Assembly: GCF_000699445.3 (NCBI RefSeq)
Contig: NC_067198.1
Location: 44,135,191-44,199,190, forward strand
Origin: Schistosoma haematobium
Taxonomy: Eukaryota; Platyhelminthes; Trematoda; Strigeidida; Schistosomatidae
DNA: 64,000 bases
Direction of reading: 5' to 3'
Part shown: positions 56,515 to 64,000 of the stretch, piece by piece
Layout: each line of letters opens with the position of its first letter
Position numbering within the stretch: the first letter of the stretch is position 1
The notes under the pieces: generated by a model
What the model was told of the DNA's origin: nothing
Database searches by the model: none
The model's input: only the letters and a program-made list of their open reading frames with translations
Program-made: the position numbers and the translations under genes

Positions 56515-56850
56515 AGTGTTGAGGATACTAGATCCCCGGAGCTCACTTGGTTAACATCTTATTTTCGTAATTCTATCTTTGGAAATTTGAATTTCTTGTT
56601 GTCACACCAAATGCTCCAATTTTTACCTTCAGATTGCATTTTCCACTTGGAAGGACCCTAAATATAATTGGTTCATTGTATTTTTAATAAGCTATTTTAT
56701 GACGTTTCCCATGGATATTTTTATGCTGTATATATACGCTAGAGTTGTGTTAGTCGTTGTTCGTACTTTTCACTTCTTGTGAAATATACTTTCCCTCTTC
56801 TGAACCTGGACTTCTCTCTCTAGTTAGCGGGGCCGGGATGCATCAGAATA
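56515..56850 (+). repeat. Possible solo LTR
   Basis: TGTTGAGGATACTAGATCC start, TATATATACGC (TATA-like, about 56732), CTTCTTGTGAAATATACTTTCCC, and a GC-rich end TAGTTAGCGGGGCCGGGATGCATCA. Layout is promoter-like as in LTRs, but no second copy lies in the window and no clear target duplication was found. Confidence 0.3.
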
Positions 56851-57039
56851 GTTAACTTGTGATTGTGCCTTTAAGTCTTTATACCTTTCACCGATTTAGG
56901 CGATCTTGTAATCTCTTCAAACATAACACGAAGTCATTAGTTGGGAATCATAGTATAAAAGAAAACAATTGAACAGTTGAAGTCCACTGCTTCTGATATA
57001 ATCTACTCACAGTAAGATGTTGGTATCAATTAAATTGAT

Positions 57040-57255
57040 GCAAAATTTATCTTCTCACATGGAATCCTTAATGCCAAAGGAAAAGAGGAAGACCAAAAAA
57101 CACATTACGCCGGGAAATGGAGATAGACATGAGAAAAATGAACAAGAATTGGATGGAACTAGAAAAGAAGGCCCAGGACAGAGTGTGTTGGAGAATGCTG
57201 ATCTGCGACCTATGCTCCATTAGGAGTAACAGGCATAATTAAGTAAGTAAGTAAG
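57040..57255 (+). pseudogene. SR2-type 3'-end fragment
   Basis: TCACATGGAATCCTTAATG, AGAGGAAGACCAAAAAACACATTACGCCGGGAAATGGAGATAGACATG, GGCCCAGGACAGAGTGTGTTGGAGAATGCTGAT and CCATTAGGAGTAACAGGCATAATTAAGTAAGTAAGTAAG: the last about 170 bases of the RTE ORF (frame broken) and the (AAGT)n tail. Confidence 0.7.
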
Positions 57256-57751
57256 AATTTATCTTGTAGAATTAAGATGAGTTTTGTTAGTATACTTATT
57301 CTCTGAAAATAGCAATGAAGATATTTCAGGACAGTTGGTTTTAATTTACTAGTTAGAGATAATATTCAAAAACTCAACATTTATTAGACAGGAAGAATGG
57401 TCTAGTAGTTAAAGCGTTCGGCTTTCAGACACAAAATTTCAAATGGCTCATACCAAAGTACCAGATGAATTATGCATATATATGTAATCGATTAGATAAA
57501 TGATTGATTGACTTCTAGTATAAATTCAGTAGATAAATCACAGTGTACTTATAAATGGGAGTTCATAGTCATTAGTTTGTTTATATGTGAAGTTACTATT
57601 CAGTACTTCATGATATCTTATGTTACTCATCCAAAATGACAACAGCTCCTGATTTTAATTCCTCTTCAAAAAATAGATATTTAGAATTTCATAAGTTTCC
57701 AGTCATTTTTTGATAACTTAATTAAATAATTCGAATGGTGTATTTGATTGA

Positions 57752-57910
57752 GATCATGGAGCCATCAATGTTAGACCATCATTAAAAATCTGGAAGCAAT
57801 AGACAGTCGTCTCTCTCTAGTAAGGGAACTCTCAGCAGTGCAAATACACACTCCCGCACTGGGGATACAAACCCAGGACTTTCGGTCTCTCGCTTGGACG
57901 CTTAACCTCA
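57752..57910 (-). repeat. Hammerhead-bearing repeat, unit G (core CTGAGAG)
   Basis: Minus strand: GAGGTTAAGCGTCCAAGCGAGAGACC, then GCACTGCTGAGAGTTCCCTTACTAGAGAGAGACGACTGTC and the 3' part CCAGATTTTTAATGATGGTC. It is joined head-to-head to unit H at CACTAGTGAC (about 57910). Confidence 0.6.
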
Positions 57911-57911
57911 C

Positions 57912-58250
57912 TAGTGACTGTCTTCAAAATTTACTTCATGGAGTTCTAGTAAGAAACCGTGACCAGTGGGGTTCCACCGTGTTTGTTGTGAGCCAGTGAC
58001 TCACTGCAGACAATGGTAGACGGTGGGACAATGCCGTGTACTGGTTGAAGCTACACATTAACACCGCTGGATGCCGACCCATTAGTTCAGAGGTCAGGCA
58101 TCTGTGTGCGAGGCCGAAGGTTCGGGGTTCGAGTCTCACATGCGGGATCGTGGATGCACACTGCTGAGGGGTCCTATTACTGGGATGAAATGGTCGTCCA
58201 GGTTTTCCATGCTGATCTGGCTTAAATCGACTCATGAATTCAACTATCAG
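57912..58250 (+). repeat. Hammerhead-bearing tRNA-like repeat, unit H (core CTGAGGG)
   Basis: Complete unit from GTGACTGTCTTC through CCGTGACCAGTGGGGTTCCACCGTG, the tRNA-like block (ATTAGTTCAGAGGTCAGGCAT, B box GGTTCGAGTCT) and the ribozyme GCACACTGCTGAGGGGTCCTATTACTGGGATGAAATGGTCGTCCAGG. The last core A is G (CTGAGGG), the rest of the catalytic bases including GAAA and GTC remain. Confidence 0.65.
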
Positions 58251-58334
58251 ATTACAGAAAAAATAAGATTTTCGCTCTGCACATTAGACCATTGAGTCGA
58301 TGTTATTGTCTAACTTTCATCAATCCATGAGTGG

Positions 58335-58490
58335 CTGCGCAACAACTCATCCATTGTCCAAGGTAGATACCTGTGTCTACCCGACACGGATTGGACTCCA
58401 CTGGTCAATGTTTCTCACTAGAACTTCAAGAAATCATCTAGTGAACATATGATGATTATTATCAGTATGGGGTTGTGGAGATTGTTAAGT
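58335..58490 (-). repeat. Hammerhead repeat start block joined to 3' terminus (unit junction)
   Basis: On the minus strand: CTCCACAACCCCATACTGATAATAATCATCATATGTTCACTAG, which is the unit 3' terminus, runs directly into ATGATTTCTTGAAGTTCTAGTGAGAAACATTGACCAGTGGAGTCCAA, which is the start block. This shows a 3'-to-5' unit junction. Confidence 0.55.
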
Positions 58491-58794
58491 TTTTGCTTGG
58501 TGGTGTATTTGTTGTAGTCGTTTTGAAAATTGTAATTTTGTAATAAAATACAAAAAAATAACATGAGGACGTACTCATAAGATTTATATTTCAAATAATT
58601 TCAAAGATTAAATTTCATAGGACTATTCAAATTCCACTCAGCAGGATTATTTTGAATATAATTCTTAAACATCATGTCCTTTATGTAATGGGAGACTGAA
58701 TTCTATCAAATTACTAATTGAAATCTTGACGTATGCTCATATAATATGAAAAAAGTTATTCAAATTTATATTTTGACAGTCCTCACCCCGGTTT

Positions 58795-59130
58795 GCTTAC
58801 TTACATACGTCTGTTACCCTCAATGAAGCATAGACCACCAACCAGAATTCTCCAATTGTTGCTCTGGTTATCAGGAAGGGCATCAGCCTCATGACTTCCA
58901 AAGGAACTCGGATTTCATCATGAGATGTCGTAACTCTTGTAAATGAAGACCTTCTAACTCCCATGGCAAAGTTTAAATAGTTTGAATTGTCTTTTCTAGT
59001 TAGCATTTTTCGGCGAGTTAGTTTTTTACGGGATGGGGTCGCTAACCTCATGTTCAACTCTCCTCTTTTATCCGGGCTTGGCACCGGCAATAGCCCCAGA
59101 GGCGATCCAGGTGGAGTTGCCACGTTTTGC
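58795..59130. repeat. SR2-type 3' terminus (-) beside 5' module (+)
   Basis: 58795-58870 is the reverse complement of the RTE end (TTGGAGAATTCTGGTTGGTGG, TGCTTCATTGAGGGTAACAGACG, TAAGTAAG). 59015-59120 is the 5' module in plus orientation (ACGGGATGGGGTCGCTAACC, TTTATCCGGGCTTGGCACC). Head-to-head rather than one element; a chance frame runs across both. Confidence 0.55.
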
Positions 59131-59661
59131 TAGTTGTAAGAAATACACTGTCTCATAAATCGTCATAACTGATTCTTGATTTTGAACCGTCTGACAAAAA
59201 GTAGATCAGCAACTTCTCAATCATCAAATATAACAGATTAGTATTGAACATCAGTATTTTAGAGTTGTTTTCTATTCTATATTTGTTCCAATAAATTAAT
59301 GGTGTAAATTACTTTTAATTATTCTGAGAAATTTCAACAACAACAACAACAACAATATACTTTTCAAAGTTATACTAATCGATCACTTATAAATAATTAA
59401 AGTTGTTACCTAGATCTCATTGTTTACTTTTAACCTTATCGATCAAATGGCTTAATATGTGAGTGGATTTTGTGTAGTTTAAATATCTTAGTGATAATTG
59501 GATTTGAAATCTTAGACTTCAGGTCTTATCCTAATTTAAACATTCATCTCAAATATTCAAAGAGAATAGAATCTAAATTGTACATTGTCACAATTAGATA
59601 ATTTAATAGTTAGGTATTTAGATCATTCAGTATCAGTCAACTATTCTTTTTTCATATCAGA

Positions 59662-60042
59662 GGGGTTTTGTGGATATTATAGTAATTTCAATGATTGAGA
59701 TCATGAGTCAGTTGAAAGTAGACTACCATGGAAAATCTAGAAACATTGGACGGCTGTTTCGCCCTATTGTGGGACTACCAAGCAGTGCGCATCCACGATC
59801 CCGTCTCGTGAGATTCGAACCCAGGACATATCAGTCTCGTGCACGAGCGCTTAATCACTAGATCACTGAGCTGGTCGGTATCCAACGGTGTTAATGTCTA
59901 ACTTCAACTAATTCACGAAATTGAGTGACACATCTACCATTGTCATCAGTGAGTTACTGTCTCACAACAGACTCGATTGAATTCCACTGATCACTACTTC
60001 TCACTAGAACTCTATGAAATACCTCTTGAAACCAGTAACTAA
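59662..60042 (-). repeat. Hammerhead-bearing tRNA-like repeat, unit I (core CTTGGTA), left arm of inverted repeat
   Basis: Full unit on the minus strand, from the start block at about 60040 to GGATATTATAGTAATTTCAATGATTGAG at the left end. Contains A box (AGCTCAGTGATC), B box (GGTTCGAATCT) and ribozyme GCGCACTGCTTGGTAGTCCCACAATAGGGCGAAACAGCCGTCCAATG. Core CTTGGTA lacks the required G5 and G8. Pairs over about 330 bp with unit J. Confidence 0.7.
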
Positions 60043-60049
60043 TGTTGAT

Positions 60050-60200
60050 TCATATCAGAGGGTTTTTGTAGATATTATAGTAATTTCAATGATTGAGATC
60101 ATTTTTCGATAGTTGAGATTATGAGTCAATTGAAGCTAGACCATCAAAGAAAACCTGGAATTACTATAATATCCACAAAAATCCTTTCTGATATCAATAT
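60050..60200. repeat. Spacer of inverted repeat: extra 3'-part fragments, both orientations
   Basis: 60053-60165 repeats the unit 3' part on the minus strand (ATCAGAGGGTTTTTGTAGATATTATAGTAATTTCAATGATTGAG, then AGTCAATTGAAGCTAGACCATC); 60165-60200 is its plus-strand terminus (AATTACTATAATATCCACAAAAATCCTTTCTGATAT). Confidence 0.55.
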
Positions 60201-60261
60201 CTTTTTCTATTCAACTTTTATTGTCAGTCCTAATCATTCGATTAGTTATGTAAACAATATA

Positions 60262-60600
60262 CTAATCAACATATGCTGATTAGTGACTGGCTTCAAGATA
60301 TATATCCTGGAGTTCTAGTGAGAAGCAGTGATCAGTGGAGTTCAATTGAGTCTGTTGTGAGATAATAACTCACTGATAACAATGGTAGTTGTGTCACTTA
60401 ATTTCGTGGATTAGTTGAAGTCAGACAATAACACCGTTGGATACCGACCAGCTCAGTGATCTAGTGGTTAAGTGCTCGTGCACGAGACGGGATCGCGGAC
60501 GCACACTGCTTAGTAGTCCCATAATAGGGAGAAACGGCCGTCCAGTGCTTCCAGGTTTTCCATGGTAGTCTAGCTTCAATTGACTCATGATCTCAACTGT
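60262..60600 (+). repeat. Hammerhead-bearing repeat, unit J (core CTTAGTA), right arm of inverted repeat
   Basis: Start block ATTAGTGACTGGCTTCAAG, GTGAGAAGCAGTGATCAGTGGAGTTCAA, GTGGATTAGTTGAAGTCAGAC, A box AGCTCAGTGATC, then GTGCACGAGACGGGATCGCGG, with the B box deleted. Ribozyme GCACACTGCTTAGTAGTCCCATAATAGGGAGAAACGGCCGTCCAGTGC: stem III ACGGCCGT is perfectly self-complementary, GAAA and GTC intact, but core G5 and G8 are T. Confidence 0.7.
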
Positions 60601-60604
60601 TTAA

Positions 60605-61431
60605 ATTATTTAGCATATGTCTATATTTGCTTCATTGTTAGATGACACATAAGACCAACCTCTACAATTCAATCATTGTATTAGTTAAATGGGATCAATG
60701 TATGTTTAAGATCATAATAATAAAAATAACATATACATACATTGACGTGAACACATAATAGAAGAAACATTTGACAATTACATAAAGGGATAGAGAAAGA
60801 AAGAAATTTACTTAACTGTTACATAATCAATCGCCCTTTTTTTCCATTTTTAACAAGAAAAGATCTTCCTAAATGATAAATAAGTAAATAAATATACACA
60901 TAAACATACATGAAATTTCATTAACCTTTCCCCCCCCCTCTCTCTCTCTCTTTTTCTCTTCTGATCCCCCTGCTTCATTGTTTCATTCTGTTAGATACTA
61001 AAAAAATTTTTTTTCCTTTTGATCAATCAAAATGAGGTTAGAGATGAAGAAGAGAAAAAAAAGTAAATAGTTAAGGGGTTGAATTTGTGATATACACAAT
61101 AATAATAAGTAAAATGTTGTTGATTTAAACAAAGATCATAGAGAATATAGAATATTCCTTCTTTATTATTTCTAGAATATCTTTGTCTGATTCTCTGTCA
61201 ATAGTCGTTGTATCATTAATGCATTTGGACCATCATCTATATGTTGACCTTAATCAGACTGTGTTTTTTTTCTTTAAAAAAAAAGAAAGAAAAACGCATA
61301 TGAAATTCTATGGTTTACAAATAACTTAAACTTAACTGGTTCAACTATATAATAAAGGCATAAACGTTAATATATACCCATAGCCTTGAATTATAGGGCA
61401 AATATTATCTTCTCACCCCTTTAAGGATAAC

Positions 61432-61501
<70 letters not shown>

Positions 61502-61760
61502 GCTAGTGACTAATAAATGTGACCAAAACGACGAATCAATATATACAGAAGTGGAAATTTTGACTCACCCGTTTATATATGTAGATTGAGGCTATCTACA
61601 ATGTGTTTCTACATTCAGTACATATATCGAATTCAGTACTAACATATATTTTCTATTTATTTAATGTGTGAATGTTGATTATTAAAGTGTAATCTACATT
61701 ACAGATTTCATTTTTAATTCTTACCTTTTATCATACATGTAATTTTCATCCAACCTAGTT
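60605..61760. repeat. No gene; (AT)n at 61435-61498 and C9(CT)n at 60932-60960
   Basis: AT-rich DNA with two simple repeats: about 32 AT units at 61435-61498 and a run of nine C followed by CT units and T-rich sequence at 60932-60960. Confidence 0.7.
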
Positions 61761-61761
61761 A

Positions 61762-62425
61762 CTTACTTACTTATGCCTGTTACTCCTAATGGAGCATAGG
61801 CCACCAACCAGCATTCTCCAAACAACTCTGTCCTGGGCATTCATTTATAATTCTATCCAACTGTTGTTCATTCTTCTTATACCTGTCTCCATTTCACGAC
61901 GTAATGTGTTCTTTGATCTCCCTCTTCTCGTTTGACCTTGAGGATTCCATGTGAGGGTTTGTGACGCCTTGTGACGCAAGTTGATTGCTTTCTTCAATAT
62001 GTGTCCTATCCACTTCCAGCGTTTCTCCTTGATTTCTTCCTTCTCTGGGATATAGTTTGTTCTCTCCCATAGTAGGTTGTTGCTGATAGTGTTTGGCCAA
62101 CGGATCAGAGGTATTTTGTGCAGATAACTGTTAATAAACACTTGTATCCTCTGGATGATGGCTTTCACAGTTCTCCGAGTTTCCGCCCCATACAGTAGGA
62201 CTGTGTTGACATTTGTATTGAAACTTCTGACCTTAGTGTTGGTTGACAATTGTTTTGAGTTCCAGATGTTCTTCAGTTGTAAATATCCTGCTCTTGCTTT
62301 TCCGATCCGCGCCTTCACTCCGACTGGAGCCCCTCTGGGGCTACTGCCCGTCCCAAGCCCGGATAAAGGGGGAGCGTTGGGCATAGAGTTAGCGACCCCA
62401 TCCCATAGAAAGCTAACTCACTAAA
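61762..62425 (-). pseudogene. SR2-type RTE copy with internal deletion (5' module fused to ORF C-terminus)
   Basis: Minus strand: 5' module at 62425-62320 (GTGAGTTAGC, GGGATGGGGTCGCTAAC, TTTATCCGGGCTTGGGACGG), then at about 62320 directly VKARIGKARAGYLQLKNIWN and the same C-terminus as 53736-54166, stop at 61845-61847, GGAGTAACAGGCATAAGTAAGTAAG tail at about 61762-61785. The endonuclease and RT core are deleted. 61823-62275 is the 453-bp tract shared with 53736-54188. Confidence 0.8.
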
Positions 62426-62429
62426 AAAA

Positions 62430-62955
62430 CATTAACCAGAAAAATCCAACTTAGTAGTCTACTCTATAATGTCATGTTCATAGTAGACAGTAGTGAATAA
62501 ATCCAGATCATTTAAATGAAAGATTTAGCGAAAATCACGTTACCTTATACACAACTCACCTAATAAATGATCAAAAATATCGCCTAAAAGTATTGGATAC
62601 AATACATTTGTTAAACAGTGAAAACTTTGTGGATAGCTGCAGTCTTAATTTTTAACCATATCGCTTAGTTAAAACATTTTGTAAGTAGTATTTGAATTAA
62701 AATCCAGAGAGCAATATTCATTTGCATTAAATAAATATCTTTATGTTTCAGCTAGCATTTGTGTTTTTCTATGGAGTAAATCAAATCATAATGAATTAGT
62801 TACCACTGATAACATAGAATGATTATTGTCTTATGTTAAGAACCGGTTGAGTTTGAAAAAACCCCAGATAAATGTTATTACACATTCCAGGATGGAGGAC
62901 AATTATTAAAGTTTTACATTCAACTTGGTATCTAAGTATGCAACCTTAATGAGAT
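62430..62955. other. No feature recognised
   Basis: AT-rich DNA without frames or recurring elements. Confidence 0.4.
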
Positions 62956-62959
62956 ATTA

Positions 62960-63130
62960 ATCCAGTCAGTCATTTAGCTACAACGTAGGATAAGGCAGAT
63001 ATATGCATTGGTTCAAGTTACCATACCTTATTAGCACAATAAGATGAATACCGGATTCATATATATAAGAAAGATTGCATGTAAGGACATAGTACAGGAA
63101 GAGAGAATTAGTTCGTAGAAAGAAAGATAT
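62960..63130 (+). repeat. Family E dispersed repeat, copy 3
   Basis: CAGTCAGTCATTTAGCTACAACGTAGGATAAGGCAGATATATGCATTGGTTCAAGTTACC, TTAGCACAATAAGATGAATACCGGATTCATA: close to 16740-16930. Confidence 0.5.
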
Positions 63131-63134
63131 GAAG

Positions 63135-64000
63135 CGATTTTAATCTCATAGTTTAAGGGAAGATAGAGAGTGTATACACCTTCTTATTTATCCAGTGATA
63201 GCATTTCAATGTATATTGATCATTTTACTGTGAAGATTGTCTTGCAAAACACATATTTACAAAGTACCAGTTGGATATAACGGAAGATATCAGTTCTAAA
63301 TTTTTGTATGATATGTTTATTATGAATGGTTTTAAGGAGGAAGATATGACAAACGATATATACAGATGACAATTTATTTGTTGTTATTTTAAACAAACAA
63401 AAGCCTACAGAATAAAAGGATGGTGATCAATTTAACTATAGGAGACGAGTATTCGTAATGGAGATCTTTGGTTTGGATGTAATTAACCAATTGATATGCA
63501 TACACGTTAGATCAGTATAGTCTAGTGATTATCTTTAGTAAATATGTTAAGTATGTCAAACCATTTAAGAATATTGTTTTAACGTTAATCGGTTATACTG
63601 TGTGATTTATATTAAATGACCATGTCATTCTCTAAGGAAAAAATAACATATAAAGATATGATGTTTCTTGGGGGGTATCTTCTCAATTTGAAGATGGCCT
63701 ATTTCAGAGATTGATTTTAGCTAAACATATATATCATAAACTAGTCAGTAACAGAACCTAGGACATTTAGGACTTTGAGTGGGTCCGTTAGATTTAGATC
63801 ATTAAATCTTCAAATAGTGATCTACATTTCCATGAAGTTCAAATGCATCAAGAACGAAACAGATATCACCAACGTCATTAGATGGTGGTCAAACGATATC
63901 ACCGACTGACAATGTAAGAGTGTGTATTCAGTGGTTTATGGATAGTACACTAACCTGGACATCTAAAGCGATCGTAAGTGTTCATTGTTAAGAAGTCTCT
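63135..64000. other. No feature recognised
   Basis: AT-rich DNA to the window end; no gene or recurring element seen. Confidence 0.4.

Noticed and set aside
58797..59123. A 108-codon minus-strand frame starting MATPPGSPLG as a gene.
   Set aside because: It crosses two RTE pieces in opposite orientation and so is a chance frame.
61845..62384. A 179-codon minus-strand frame starting MPNAPPLSGLG as a host gene.
   Set aside because: The start lies in the RTE 5' module and the rest is the SR2 ORF C-terminus; it is a deleted retroelement.

Overview
The window is nuclear DNA from a blood fluke (genus Schistosoma, S. mansoni-like). The host call rests on four things read here: a 176-residue two-box HMGB protein that agrees with what I know of SmHMGB1; introns of 34-41 nt beside kilobase introns in one gene; a decayed copy of the schistosome Sm-alpha hammerhead ribozyme repeat; and CR1-, RTE(SR2)- and Penelope-type retroelements. 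No database search was run; names come from recognised motifs.

Three host genes are convincing. DPH3 (diphthamide biosynthesis CSL zinc-finger protein; + strand, 13170-13482, three exons) is convergent with ALG2 (GDP-Man:Man1GlcNAc2-PP-dolichol mannosyltransferase; - strand, 13983-27492, six exons, 433 codons). HMGB1 (+ strand, 42696-43297, three exons) lies further right. Two further exon-like reading frames (28738-29048 and 49113-49496) may belong to genes I cannot name.

Layout: 0.5-3.2 kb scattered repeats; 3.6-9.6 kb an LTR-like relic, then a nearly full-length CR1-clade retrotransposon with a Penelope-like insertion inside it, bounded by an 11-bp target duplication; 9.7-12.5 kb retroelement tails, an RTE reverse transcriptase fragment and repeat family A; 13.2-27.5 kb DPH3 and ALG2, with ALG2 introns 2-5 holding most of the repeats, including an antisense Penelope-like element; 30.9-38.1 kb Gypsy-type LTR-like copies, a gag-like fragment, CR1 and RTE relics and a 67-bp tandem repeat; 41.0-42.3 kb a 5'-truncated CR1 copy just upstream of HMGB1; 45.3-48.3 kb family A and a Penelope relic; 48.6-62.4 kb a dense patch of tRNA-like, hammerhead-bearing repeats mixed with SR2-type RTE fragments.

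The most interesting part is that last patch. One copy (50025-50070) keeps every conserved base of a type I hammerhead core, with stem I perfectly paired. The sister copies show stem III as a loopless self-complementary octamer. At least eight relatives carry distinct, partly shared core lesions, and several are arranged head-to-head, tail-to-start or as a long inverted repeat. A second notable signal is a 453-bp tract, identical by eye, shared in inverted orientation by two SR2 fragments 7.6 kb apart, with abrupt divergence at both ends.
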